From assembly GCF_016862395.1 (NCBI RefSeq), contig NZ_BOMW01000017.1, forward strand, positions 60,418-124,417: DNA of 64,000 nucleotides. Direction: 5' to 3'. The translations under genes were made by a program, and so were the position numbers. Under the pieces are notes generated by a model, which did not search any database, had not been told where the DNA came from, and saw only the letters and a program-made list of their open reading frames with translations. Positions 23,440 through 32,402 of the stretch are shown in pieces (positions within the stretch are counted from its first letter, which is position 1; each line of letters begins with the position of its first letter). This stretch comes from Actinoplanes siamensis. Its GTDB lineage: Bacteria; Actinomycetota; Actinomycetes; Mycobacteriales; Micromonosporaceae.

Positions 23440-25584
23440 TCAGGCGGGTTTGATTTCCACGGGGATGCCGTTCAGCACGGCGTTGCCGGAGAGCGGGTCG
23501 ACGAGCAGGTCGTCGGTGAGGATGTTGGAGTTGACGCCGGGCCGCTCCGACGCGACCGTCAGGCGGGTGCCGGGCAGGTCGTGGCCCCAGCCGTGCGGGA
23601 GGCTGACCACGCCGGGCATCACCCGGTCGGTGATCTCGACAAGGGCCGAGAGGCTGCCGGCTCGGGAGGTCACCGTGGCCGGGTGGCCGTCGGACAGGGT
23701 CAGGCGGTCCGCGTCCGACGGGTGGACCTGCAGCGTGCAGCGGTCGCGGCCCTTCACCAGAGCGGGCACGTTGTGCATCCAGCTGTTGTTGGAGCGTAGG
23801 TGCCGGCGGCCGATCAGGACCAGGCCGGGCCGCGGGCGGTCCAGCGCCGAGCGCAGCCGGGCGGTCTCGGCCACCAGCGGCGGCGCGCACAGCTCGATCA
23901 GGCCGCTCGGCGTCCGCAGCACCTGCGGGATCCGGGGCCGCAGCGGGCCGAGGTCCACGCCGTGCGGCGCGGCGCGCAGGTCGTCCAGCGAGAGGCCGTA
24001 GGCGCCGGCCCGTAACGCCGCGTCGAGAAGTCGCTCGGCCGGGGTGCCCGCCGAGTTCTCCGCGCCGGCTTTGCGAAGCAGTTCCGCGTGCAGGACCGAC
24101 GGGTCGGTGGCGGCGCCGTGGCCGGAGGCGATCAGGATCAGGTGGGCCAGGATGTCGCATTCGTCCATGCCGCCGGGGTCCGGCGGGAACACCGGCGGCG
24201 AGTACGACGCGAAGTTGCGCACCGCCAGCGCCAGGAACGAGAAGTCGTAGTGGCCCTTCTGGGTGGCGTCCAGCGGCGGCAGGATCACGTCGGCGTGCCG
24301 GGTGGTCTCGTTCAGGTACGGGTCGACGCTGACCATGAACTCCAGGCCGCCCAGCGCACGATCCAGGCGGCCGCTGTTCGGGGCGGACAGCACCGGGTTG
24401 CCGGCGACCGTGAGCAGGGCCCGGACCTGCCCCTCCCCGGGCGTCTCGATCTCGTCCGCCAGGGTGGCGACCGGCAGCTCGCCCTTCACCTCGGGCAGTC
24501 CGCGCACCCGGCTGTGCCAGCGCCCGGTGCGGAACCCCTTGCCACCGGGCCGTGCCTGCGGCCGCAAGTGTGCGGCGAGCGGGAACATCACGCCGCCGGG
24601 GCGGTCCAGGTTTCCGGTCAGCACGTTCGTCACGTCGACGAGCCAGCTGGTCAGCGTGCCGAACTCGACAGCGCAGGTGCCGATCCGGCCGTACACCGCG
24701 GCGGTCGGCGCGGCGGCCAGCTCGCGTGCCAGGCCGCGGATCCGCTCGGGGGCGATGTCGCAGGTCGCGGCGACGGCCTCCGGCGGGAAGGCCGCGGCAA
24801 GGCCGCGAACATCGTCGATTCCCTGGGTGTACGGCGTGAGCCGCCCCGGATCGGCCAGCCCCTCCGCGAACAGTGTGTGCACGATGCCGAACAGCAGGAA
24901 CGCATCCGTCCCGGGGCGGATGAACAGGTGCTCGTCGGCCTGTTCGGCGGTGCGGGTGCGCCGCGGGTCGACCACCACGAACTTGCCGCCGCGCGCCTGG
25001 ATCGCCTTGAGCCGGCCCGGGAAGTCGGCGGCGGTGGCCAGGCTGCCGTTCGACTCCCACGGGTTGGCGCCGAGCATCAGCAGGTAGTCCGTGCGGTCCA
25101 GGTCGGGCACGGCGATGGTCAGCGCGCTGCCGTAGAGGTGGCCGCAGGCCACGTGTTTGGGCATCTGGTCGACAGTGCTCGCGGTGAACACGTTGCGGGT
25201 GCCGAGGGCCTTCAGCAGCGGCGTCACGTAGAGGCCGCCGGCCATGGTGTGCACGTTGGGGTTGCCGAGGTAGACGGCGAGGGACTGCGCCCCGTACCTC
25301 TCGGCGATCGGCCGCAGGCCCGTCTCGACCGCGGCGAACGCCTGCGCCCAGGACACCTCCTCGTGCCGCCCGTCTTTTTTGATCATGGGCCGGCGCAGCC
25401 GGTCCGGATCCTCGGTCAGGCGGCCGAAGGTGGCGCCCTTCGGGCAGATGAAGCCGTGACTGAAGACGTGGTCGCGGTCGCCACGGACCGCTGTCACCCG
25501 ATCGCCGGTGACGGTGAGCTCCAGGCCGCAGGCCGCCTCGCAGAGCGGGCAGGTGCGGTACGCCGTGCGGGTCGACTCAGCCAT
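23440..25584 (-). CDS. Molybdopterin-dependent oxidoreductase with N-terminal 4Fe-4S site
   Basis: A 714-residue member of the formate dehydrogenase H/nitrate reductase-type family. The N-terminal Fe4S4 motif has Cys12, Cys15, Cys19 and Cys47 (TCPLCEAACGLEL ... GFICPKG). Molybdopterin-guanine dinucleotide-binding stretches follow (LMLGANPWESNGS; KFVVVDPRRTRTAEQAD). The C-terminal molydop-binding barrel holds LTLSDGHPATVTSRAGS and VSLPHGWGHDLPGTRL. No signal peptide is seen, so it is cytoplasmic. No other subunit or cofactor gene lies nearby, so it is probably a monomeric oxidoreductase of unknown substrate. The metal-ligand residue could not be fixed. Confidence 0.85.
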   Translation of the reverse strand: MAESTRTAYRTCPLCEAACGLELTVTGDRVTAVRGDRDHVFSHGFICPKGATFGRLTEDPDRLRRPMIKKDGRHEEVSWAQAFAAVETGLRPIAERYGAQSLAVYLGNPNVHTMAGGLYVTPLLKALGTRNVFTASTVDQMPKHVACGHLYGSALTIAVPDLDRTDYLLMLGANPWESNGSLATAADFPGRLKAIQARGGKFVVVDPRRTRTAEQADEHLFIRPGTDAFLLFGIVHTLFAEGLADPGRLTPYTQGIDDVRGLAAAFPPEAVAATCDIAPERIRGLARELAAAPTAAVYGRIGTCAVEFGTLTSWLVDVTNVLTGNLDRPGGVMFPLAAHLRPQARPGGKGFRTGRWHSRVRGLPEVKGELPVATLADEIETPGEGQVRALLTVAGNPVLSAPNSGRLDRALGGLEFMVSVDPYLNETTRHADVILPPLDATQKGHYDFSFLALAVRNFASYSPPVFPPDPGGMDECDILAHLILIASGHGAATDPSVLHAELLRKAGAENSAGTPAERLLDAALRAGAYGLSLDDLRAAPHGVDLGPLRPRIPQVLRTPSGLIELCAPPLVAETARLRSALDRPRPGLVLIGRRHLRSNNSWMHNVPALVKGRDRCTLQVHPSDADRLTLSDGHPATVTSRAGSLSALVEITDRVMPGVVSLPHGWGHDLPGTRLTVASERPGVNSNILTDDLLVDPLSGNAVLNGIPVEIKPA

Positions 25585-25867
25585 ACCGGCCAGTATCGGC
25601 GCGGAACGCGGTTCAGCCTAGGCGTGCGGCGGATTCCCTGGTGACCAACCGGCCGGCGATGGTCTCGACGCCGGAGCCCAGGGTGCCGCCGATCGCGGCG
25701 CTGCGCGGCGATCCCCCGGGGCCCACCACTTCGCCGGCGGTGCGGTTGGCCGTGCGCTCCGGCGTTCCCTAGAGTGGGCGATCGGTGTCGCGGTCGCGGC
25801 GCCGACCGGTCAGTGGGCGGCCGGCACCGCGAGCCGCGGCGTCCGGCCGGTCGGGGAGGACGGCACG

Positions 25868-26605
25868 ATGCGCAAGATCGTGGCCTTCGTGGGTTTCGTG
25901 GCCATGACGGCGGCGCTGACGGCCTGCGGCGGCACGGGCGACGAGCCGTACTTCGTCAGTTCCGGCTCCTCGGCCGCCGCCACCCCGGCGCCCTCCCTCC
26001 AGGCCGTGTCCTCCGCACCGGCGCCGTCCTCGGCGCCGCCGGCGGCCTCGCTCAGCGCCTCGCCGTCGGCCAGCGGCAAGAAGCCCTTGAAGTACGTCTT
26101 CCCGGTGGTCGGCAACAACTCGTACGCGCGCACCCACCACGACTACCCGGCCAGTGACCTGATCACGAACTGCGGGAACACGATCCGCGCGGTCACCGAC
26201 GGCACGATCCTCGCGGTCACCCGGGTCGACAGGTGGAAGGCCTCGGTCAACGCCGGCGAGACCCGCGGCGGGCTGTCCGTCTCGCTCCTCGGCGACGACG
26301 GCGTGCGCTACTACGGCTCGCACATGTCGACGATCGACCCCACGGTCCAGGTCGGCGCCCGGGTCACCGCCGGCCAGACGATCGGCAAGATCGGCAAGAC
26401 CGGTGACGCGAGCGCGTGTCACCTCCACTTCGGGATCTCGCCGCCGTGCGCCAGGACCGGCGACTGGTGGAACCAGCGTGGCACGGTCTACCCCTGGCCG
26501 TACCTGGACGCCTGGAAGGCCGGCAAGAACAAGTCGCCGGTCGCCGCCGTCGAGAAGTGGCGGTCCGAGAACGGCTGCCCCAAGAAGCCCACCACCTTCG
26601 GCTGA
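25868..26605 (+). CDS. Secreted M23-family peptidase, probable lipoprotein
   Basis: A 245-residue protein with a lipoprotein signal peptide (MRKIVAFVGFVAMTAALTAC, lipidated Cys20). A low-complexity Ser/Ala/Pro linker occupies about 33-70, and the M23 (LytM-type) domain about 75-220. Zinc-site elements are THHDYPASD and HLHFGI. GGAGG stands before the ATG. The protein is expected to be anchored outside the membrane and to cleave peptidoglycan cross-bridges or to serve as a cell-wall-binding scaffold. No partner gene is apparent. Confidence 0.85.
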   Translation: MRKIVAFVGFVAMTAALTACGGTGDEPYFVSSGSSAAATPAPSLQAVSSAPAPSSAPPAASLSASPSASGKKPLKYVFPVVGNNSYARTHHDYPASDLITNCGNTIRAVTDGTILAVTRVDRWKASVNAGETRGGLSVSLLGDDGVRYYGSHMSTIDPTVQVGARVTAGQTIGKIGKTGDASACHLHFGISPPCARTGDWWNQRGTVYPWPYLDAWKAGKNKSPVAAVEKWRSENGCPKKPTTFG

Positions 26606-26842
26606 CCCACCCCAGCAGCCGCCGGGAAACGATGATCTACTGCTTTCCACGCATATGACGGGACGATGGCACCCACGATTCGGGTGACCCTCGCCGTGGT
26701 TGTGGGGATCCGGCGCTTCGAGAAGAGGCTCAAAGCTGTGCACGGCGCCGGTCCTGGCGGGCACGGCCGGGGAATCCGTCCGTGGCTCCGGCGAGACGGG
26801 GAGAATGGACAGCGACGTGACTCCCGAAAGGATTTGCTTCGG

Positions 26843-27412
26843 GTGCATCTGTCGAGCACCCTGACCGCCATGGAAGCACCTGAAATGATCAACGCCGGCG
26901 AACTCGTGCTGAAGCGCTGGGAGCCGGAGTGGGCCGAGGAGGCCGCCGCCGCGGTACGCGAGTCCCTCCCGGAGCTCGAACCGTTCCTGCCCTGGGCCAC
27001 GGCCGGTTACGGCCTGGAGGAGAGCCGGGCGTACATCCGCAGCTCGGTGGAGAACTGGGCGGCCGGCACCGAGTCGAACTACGCGATCTTCACGTCGACC
27101 GGTGAGCTGGTCGGCTCGATCGGTCTGATGACCCGGATGGGCCCGGGGACGCTGGAGATCGGATATTGGACGCGTACGCCGTGGGCCGGGCGCGGCTACA
27201 TGACCGCGGCGGTGCGCGCGCTGACCCGGGTGGCGCTCACGCTGTCCGGTGTGGAGCGGGTGGTCATCCGCTACGACGCGGCGAACCGGCCGTCGGCCGC
27301 GGTCGCCGCGAAGGCCGGCTTCACCGAGGTGGACCGCTCGTACCGGGAGCCGGCGGCGCCCGGCGAGACAGACGTCATCGTCACTGCCGAGCGCCGCGCG
27401 GCGGCCGCGTGA
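26843..27412 (+). CDS. GNAT-family N-acetyltransferase (RimJ/RimL-like)
   Basis: About 189 residues from a GTG preceded by GAAAGGA; an ATG at 26870 (MEAPEM) is an equally possible start, and the frame is open further upstream without coding character. The protein follows the RimJ/RimL pattern: LVLKRWEPEWAEEAAAAV at the start, IGYWTRTPWAGRGYMTAAV as the acetyl-CoA-binding motif A, and VVIRYDAANRPSAAVAAKAGF at the end. It probably acetylates an N-terminal or small-molecule amine. No functional link with its neighbours is visible. Confidence 0.8.
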   Translation: MHLSSTLTAMEAPEMINAGELVLKRWEPEWAEEAAAAVRESLPELEPFLPWATAGYGLEESRAYIRSSVENWAAGTESNYAIFTSTGELVGSIGLMTRMGPGTLEIGYWTRTPWAGRGYMTAAVRALTRVALTLSGVERVVIRYDAANRPSAAVAAKAGFTEVDRSYREPAAPGETDVIVTAERRAAAA

Positions 27413-27422
27413 GAGCCGGCCC

Positions 27423-28496
27423 TCACCAGGGTGGCGTCCAGCCCGGCCGGGTGACGCGGGTGAGCGCCTCCAGGTAGAAGTAGTCCCCCCAGAGCGTCCC
27501 CTCGTCCACGCCGATGCCCTTCGGCTTGTCGTAGACGCCGTGCCGCAGCAGCGCGTCGCCGCTCGACGAGGCGTAGTCGCTGATCAGCGCGCCGAGGATG
27601 CGCCCCGCTTCCTCGTCGCGCCCGAGGGCGAGCAGGCCGCACACCGCGATCGCGGCCGCCGAGGAGTCCCGCTCGCCATCGACGAGCGAGAGATCCCAGT
27701 ACGGGACGCCGCCGTCCGGGAAGTGATCCGCACACCGCCGGGCCGCCTCCAGGAACGACGGGTCCCCGGTGTGCCTGTGGTTCAGGAAGAACCCGTAGAT
27801 CCCCCAGGCCTGGCCCCGCGCCCAGCACGAGTCGTCGGCGTACCCCTGCTCGGTCTCCCCGCGCAGCGGCGCTCCGGTCTCGGCGTCCCAGTAGAAGGTG
27901 TGATAGGTGCTGCCGTCCGGCCGCAGGAGGTGATCACGCAACTGCTCGGCGTGGCGCCGGGCGGCCGACGCGTAGCGCCGGTCCCCGGTCTCCGCCGAGG
28001 CCCAGAACAGCAGCGGCGTGTTCATCAGGCTGTCGATGATCGTCCGCCCGCGTTGCGCCGGGTCGCGCAGGTCGCCCCACGCCTGGATGATTCCGGCCGG
28101 CTCCAGGACGCGGGACAGCAGGTGGCCGGCCGCCGCCAGCGCCGCCTCCCGGGCCTGCTCGTCGCCGGTACGCCGGTACGCCGTCACACACGACAACGTG
28201 TAGAGGAAGCCCAGGTCGTGGGTGTCGATGTCGACCCGGCCGGCGACCCGCGACGCGAAGCTGCGCACGTGCCCGCGCGCCGCCGCCAGATACTTCCCGT
28301 CGCCGGTCAGGTCGTGCGCCAGCCAGAGCATGCCCGGCCAGAAGCTGGTGGTCCAGCCGGTGTTGGCGGGCCGGAGCGGATACCGGTCGCCGGCCGTGGT
28401 GTCGTCCGGATACCGGTCCCCGAACCGGGCCAGGTTCGCGTCGATGGTGGACAGTGCCGCGGTCACCGCGGCGGCGGTCGCGTCGATCGCCGTCAT
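27423..28496 (-). CDS. GH88 unsaturated glucuronyl hydrolase
   Basis: A 357-residue (alpha/alpha)6-barrel enzyme. The two family catalytic aspartates are visible as Asp94 in THDLGFLYT and Asp155 in TIIDSLMNT. Their spacing of 61 residues equals that of Asp88/Asp149 in the Bacillus GL1 enzyme. There is no signal peptide, so it is cytoplasmic. GH88 enzymes hydrate the 4,5-unsaturated uronic acid left at the non-reducing end by polysaccharide lyases. It is the last gene of the leftward uptake operon and lies opposite a heparinase II/III-type lyase, which supplies its substrate. Confidence 0.9.
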   Translation of the reverse strand: MTAIDATAAAVTAALSTIDANLARFGDRYPDDTTAGDRYPLRPANTGWTTSFWPGMLWLAHDLTGDGKYLAAARGHVRSFASRVAGRVDIDTHDLGFLYTLSCVTAYRRTGDEQAREAALAAAGHLLSRVLEPAGIIQAWGDLRDPAQRGRTIIDSLMNTPLLFWASAETGDRRYASAARRHAEQLRDHLLRPDGSTYHTFYWDAETGAPLRGETEQGYADDSCWARGQAWGIYGFFLNHRHTGDPSFLEAARRCADHFPDGGVPYWDLSLVDGERDSSAAAIAVCGLLALGRDEEAGRILGALISDYASSSGDALLRHGVYDKPKGIGVDEGTLWGDYFYLEALTRVTRPGWTPPW

Positions 28497-28549
28497 GAGG
28501 TCCTCTCGGTCGGTCTGTCGGCTGGTCCCCGGGTTGTCTCCGCGCTCCG

Positions 28550-28666
28550 GAGAGACCCCTGGGACCCGGCCGGGAGCGTGCGGCCGACGCTCAGCGGGGC
28601 CTCAGGAGCCCCGGGACACCCCTGGGGACCGGCCGGGAGCGTGCGGCCGGCGCTCAGCGGTGTCTC
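28550..28666. repeat. Tandem 63-bp-period direct repeat
   Basis: Two copies, about 28550-28603 and 28613-28666, are about 48/54 identical with a 63-base period. The second overlaps the last codons of the YesL-like gene. The shared core is CCGGCCGGGAGCGTGCGGCC followed by a GCTCAGCGG end. No further copy was noticed in the window. Confidence 0.7.
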
Positions 28667-29328
28667 GGCGGGTTCGAGGCGACTCCGGACACCAGCCGTG
28701 TGCCCAGGGCGGGCGTCAGTGTCCAGCGGCTGTTCGCCCAGACCAGGTAGAGCAGCGGGCCGGCCGCCAGCGCGAGCGCGAGCGCCGGCTTCGCCGCGAA
28801 CAGGGCCTCGAGGAGCCCGAGCACGCCCAGCGACGGCAACGTCAGGTACCACCGGCGCACACTGAGCACCAGGCCGGCCCGGAGCACGTCGCGCAGCCGC
28901 GCGGCCGGCCGCTCGGCGAGCGCCACGAGCGCGAGCACCGTGGTGGCCACCATCAGCGCGATCAGCACCGCGAGCACCGGGATCACCACCGCCCCGGCCG
29001 GGTGCCGCCCCGCGGCCCGGACGTCCACGCCGAGCACGACAAGCGCCGCCGTGGTGAGCACGCCGAGCGCGGCCGCGCGCCGCAACGACGAGCGCCAGGC
29101 CGTGACGAAGGTGCGGACCACCGGACCCGGGTGTGCGGCGAAGACCGCGAACGCGGCGCACAGGCCGGGCGCGGCGAGCGGCGCGGTCAGCAGGAACACC
29201 GGGCTGAACAGCGCGGCCAGCAGCGGCAGCAGCGCCACCGACAGCAGCACGTTCGTCATCAGCGCCAGATAGAGCAGGTCGAACAGGCCGGACAGGGTCT
29301 CGTGACGCAGGCGGGGCATCCCGGTCAT
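28654..29328 (-). CDS. YesL/DUF624-family membrane protein
   Basis: A 224-residue integral membrane protein with about five or six hydrophobic segments. Its N-terminus LSGLFDLLYLALMTNVL, with the LAAPGLCAAF pair after TM2, matches the YesL/DUF624 family. Such proteins are encoded in polysaccharide uptake operons beside MalF/MalG permeases; their role is unproven. The start overlaps the permease stop by 4 bases (ATGA). The last codons fall inside a tandem repeat, and GH88 follows after 157 bases. Confidence 0.8.
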   Translation of the reverse strand: MTGMPRLRHETLSGLFDLLYLALMTNVLLSVALLPLLAALFSPVFLLTAPLAAPGLCAAFAVFAAHPGPVVRTFVTAWRSSLRRAAALGVLTTAALVVLGVDVRAAGRHPAGAVVIPVLAVLIALMVATTVLALVALAERPAARLRDVLRAGLVLSVRRWYLTLPSLGVLGLLEALFAAKPALALALAAGPLLYLVWANSRWTLTPALGTRLVSGVASNPPRHR

Positions 29329-30203
29329 CCCTTCAGTCCGGTGGTGGCGACGCCCTCGACGAAGTACCGCTGGCCGAGCAGGAAGATCACCACGATCGGC
29401 AGGACCGAGAGCACCGATCCGGTCATGATCAGCGCGTACTCGGCGCTGTACTGGCTGATGAACGTGCGCAGGCCCAGCTGGATCGTCCAGAGGTTGCTGG
29501 AGCGCAGGTAGAGCAGCGGTCCGAGGAAGTCGTTCCAGGTGTTGACCAGCGTGAGCAGGGCCAGGCTGGCCAGCGCCGGGGTGGAGAGCGGCAGCATGAT
29601 CCGGCGGTAGATGCCGTACTCGCTCATGCCGTCGATCCGCGCCGCGTCGACCAGTTCGTCCGGGATCGACTCGTAGAACTGCCGCATCAGGAAGACGCCG
29701 AGCGCGCCGAACGCCTGGATCGCGATGATCGACCAGAGCGTGTCCGACAGGTGCATCTTCGACAGCAGCACGAACTGCGGGATCATGTACGACTGCCAGG
29801 GCACGGCCAGCGTCGCCACGTACGTGAGGAACAGCGCGTCCCGCCCCGGAAAGCGGATCTTGGAGAAGCCGTACGCCGCGAAGCTGCCGGTCAGCACCTG
29901 CAGGACGGTGACCGCCACGGAGAGCAGCACGGTGTTGCCGAGCCAGGTGGTCAGGTCCGAGCGGGTCCAGATGTCGGCGTAGTGGTGCCACTGCGCCGCC
30001 GACGGCAGCCACCGCACCGGCAACGTGAACACCTCGTTGTCGGTCTTCAGCGAGGAGACGACCATCCAGTAGAAGGGCAGCAGCACGGCCACCGACGCGA
30101 CGGCCGTCGCGAGGTAGCCGAGCACGCGGCCGATCCGGGAGTTGCGCCTGCGCCCGGACGGCGTCTGGACCGGTGGCGCGGGCGGGGCCGGGTGGGTGGT
30201 CAT
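29325..30203 (-). CDS. Carbohydrate ABC transporter permease (MalG type)
   Basis: A 292-residue inner membrane permease with six predicted segments. The cytoplasmic EAA loop is DAARIDGMSEYGIYRRIMLPL (about 190-210), and the C-terminus YFVEGVATTGLKG is the usual CUT1 MalG ending. It is the second permease of the operon and lies one base after the MalF-type gene. No ATPase gene is in the operon, so a shared MsiK-like ATPase encoded elsewhere is probably used, as in other actinobacteria. Confidence 0.92.
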   Translation of the reverse strand: MTTHPAPPAPPVQTPSGRRRNSRIGRVLGYLATAVASVAVLLPFYWMVVSSLKTDNEVFTLPVRWLPSAAQWHHYADIWTRSDLTTWLGNTVLLSVAVTVLQVLTGSFAAYGFSKIRFPGRDALFLTYVATLAVPWQSYMIPQFVLLSKMHLSDTLWSIIAIQAFGALGVFLMRQFYESIPDELVDAARIDGMSEYGIYRRIMLPLSTPALASLALLTLVNTWNDFLGPLLYLRSSNLWTIQLGLRTFISQYSAEYALIMTGSVLSVLPIVVIFLLGQRYFVEGVATTGLKG

Positions 30204-30204
30204 C

Positions 30205-31104
30205 TCAGGCCTCCCGTCGCCGGTTCACCGCGAACTGCGCCATGGTGACCAGCAAGCAGAGCAGGAAGAGCACCACCGACACGGCCGACGCGTAGCCGAA
30301 CTGGTTCTCCTCGAAGCCCTTGCGGTAGACGTACTGGGCGAGCACGAGCGTCGACTGGCCGGGTCCGCCGTTGGTCATCACCAGGATCAGGTCGAGCACC
30401 TTGAAGCTGTTGATGGTCAGCATCACGATCACGAAGAACGTGGTGGGCCGCAGGCCGGGCAGGGTGACCGCCCACAGCCGCTGCCAGGCGTTCGCGCCGT
30501 CCACCCGGGCCGCCTCGTACAGTTGCGCCGGCACGGTCTGCAGGCCGGCCAGGAAGATCAGCATGAAGTAGCCCATCTCCCGCCAGGTGCCGACCAGGAT
30601 GACCGCCGGCATGGACCAGTCCGCCGACGTCGTCCAGCCGGGCGGATGGTCCACGCCGACCGCCCGCAGCAGCGCGTCGACCGGCCCGTACCCCGGGCTG
30701 AACAGCATGTTCCAGACCTGGGCGACGGCCACGATGGAGGCGATGTACGGGAAGAACGCCACCGTGCGGAAGAACGCCACCGCCCGCAGCCGCTTGTTCA
30801 GCAGCACCGCCAGCCCGAGCGACACGACCAGGGTGAGCGGGATGTGGAAGACGGTGTAGTACAGCGTGTTCCGGACGGCGTTCCAGAAGGTGCTGTCGTG
30901 GATCATCTGCCGGGCGTTGTCCAGGCCGGACCACTCGGCGCCGCCGAAGATGTCCCAGGTGGTGAACGCGTAGTAGAAGAGCAGCGCCACCGGCGCCATG
31001 GTGAGCACCGCGAAGCCGAGGAAGTTCGGCAGCAGGAAGCTCCAGCCGAGCAGCGTGTTGCGGCCCACCCGCCGCCGGGCGGGAGCGGAGCCCGGCGCTG
31101 TCAC
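30205..31104 (-). CDS. Carbohydrate ABC transporter permease (MalF type)
   Basis: A 299-residue CUT1 permease with six transmembrane segments. The start is a GTG whose bases overlap the stop of the binding-protein gene (GTGA), giving MTAPGSAPARRR. The EAA loop is EAARVDGANAWQRLWAVTLP (about 199-218). It pairs with the MalG-type permease and the lipoprotein receptor to import an oligosaccharide, probably uronate-containing given the GH88 and lyase genes. Confidence 0.92.
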   Translation of the reverse strand: MTAPGSAPARRRVGRNTLLGWSFLLPNFLGFAVLTMAPVALLFYYAFTTWDIFGGAEWSGLDNARQMIHDSTFWNAVRNTLYYTVFHIPLTLVVSLGLAVLLNKRLRAVAFFRTVAFFPYIASIVAVAQVWNMLFSPGYGPVDALLRAVGVDHPPGWTTSADWSMPAVILVGTWREMGYFMLIFLAGLQTVPAQLYEAARVDGANAWQRLWAVTLPGLRPTTFFVIVMLTINSFKVLDLILVMTNGGPGQSTLVLAQYVYRKGFEENQFGYASAVSVVLFLLCLLVTMAQFAVNRRREA

Positions 31105-32402
31105 TTGTTCAGGACCTCGTTCTTGGCCCGGTCCTGCGCCTCGGCGATCGCGGTGTCGATGTCCTCGGTGCCGGACAGCACCGCGGTGTGCAGGTCGTTG
31201 AGGATGTTCTGCAGCGGCGCGGTGTACTTGCCGACCGGGTTCTCCGGCTTGGTGTCGTGCCTGGTGAAGGCGAACCGGGAGACGTCGTCGGTGGGGACGC
31301 CGGGGATCGCGAAGATCGTGCCGGCCGCGGCGTCGGTGTTCGCCGGCGTGATGCCGATGCCGGCGAGCGCCTTCGCGGCGTCCGCGCTCCCGACGTACGC
31401 CAGGAACTTCTTCGCGGTGTCGATCCTCGCTTTTTTGATCTTTGGGTTGATTCCCATGCCTGTCGGGTCGGCGAAGGTGACCGGCGTGGCCGAGGCGCCG
31501 GTGGTGGACTTGTCCCGCTGCGGCGCCGGGGCGATGCCCCACTCGAACTTGTCGGCGTCGCCGCTCCTCTGCTGACCGAGCAGGGTGGCGATGTACCAGG
31601 TGCCCATGGTCATCATCGCCGCCCGCTGCTTGCCGAACTGGGCCTGGTAGGTCAGGTTGTTGGTGGTCGCGTCGCCGAGGCCGACCTGCGCGCCGGCCTG
31701 CTGCAGGCCGACGGCCCGGGTGTAGTAGGGCTTGAGGAAGCCGAAGTCCCCGCTGGCGAGGTCCGCGCCCGGGGTCTGCGCGAGCGCGAACCCCTGCAGC
31801 GTCGACTGCCACACGTGCTGGTAGATGCCGAGCGCCGGGGAACCTGACGCCTTCAGCCCCTCGGTGAGCCGCTTGCCGGCGGCCGCGTAGTCGTCCCAGG
31901 TCCACGAGCCGTCCGGGTACTTCACCCGCGCCCGGTCGAACAGCGCCCTGTTGTAGTAGACGACCCAGGAGTCCTGCCGGTACGGGATCGCGAACGTCTT
32001 GCCGTCAACCTGGTAGGACGACAGCCCGTTGGCGCCGCGGCCGAGCCCGGACGCGACGTCCGAGACGTCGAGCAACTGCTTGCCGTTCTGGTACGTGTAG
32101 AAGTTCTTCAGCGTCTTCTGCACGTAGAGGTCCGGCGCCTTGCCGGCCGCCAGGTCCGCGATCATCTGGGTGTCGTAGTTCTTCGGGTCGTACTCCTTGA
32201 GCTCGACGCTGACGCCCGGGTTCGCGGCGTGGAACCCGTCGGCGAGCACCTTGAACTCCGGCGTCGTGGCCAGGCTCCAACCGGCCAGGGTGAGCGTGGC
32301 GGTCCCGTCCCCGCCGGAGGCGTCGTCGCCGGATCCGCACCCGGCGAGCGTGAGCGAGAGCGCCGTGACGGCGCCGAGGACGGCGGCTATCGAGCGTTCC
32401 AA
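31101..32402 (-). CDS. Extracellular solute-binding lipoprotein (ABC sugar importer)
   Basis: 433 residues. The start is a TTG with an ideal AAGGAG ribosome site 6 bases away; no ATG or GTG alternative gives the signal peptide. The signal and lipobox read SIAAVLGAVTALSLTLAGC. The mature protein is a CUT1-type binding protein (WTWDDYAAAGKRLTEGL, GIAPAPQRDKSTTG). The gene overlaps the DUF2264 gene by 16 bases and the MalF-type gene by 4. It is the high-affinity receptor of the operon. Confidence 0.9.
   Translation of the reverse strand: MERSIAAVLGAVTALSLTLAGCGSGDDASGGDGTATLTLAGWSLATTPEFKVLADGFHAANPGVSVELKEYDPKNYDTQMIADLAAGKAPDLYVQKTLKNFYTYQNGKQLLDVSDVASGLGRGANGLSSYQVDGKTFAIPYRQDSWVVYYNRALFDRARVKYPDGSWTWDDYAAAGKRLTEGLKASGSPALGIYQHVWQSTLQGFALAQTPGADLASGDFGFLKPYYTRAVGLQQAGAQVGLGDATTNNLTYQAQFGKQRAAMMTMGTWYIATLLGQQRSGDADKFEWGIAPAPQRDKSTTGASATPVTFADPTGMGINPKIKKARIDTAKKFLAYVGSADAAKALAGIGITPANTDAAAGTIFAIPGVPTDDVSRFAFTRHDTKPENPVGKYTAPLQNILNDLHTAVLSGTEDIDTAIAEAQDRAKNEVLNK

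Noticed and set aside
28550..28666. CRISPR-like repeat
   Set aside because: Only two imperfect copies with a 63-base period and almost no spacer; no cas genes.
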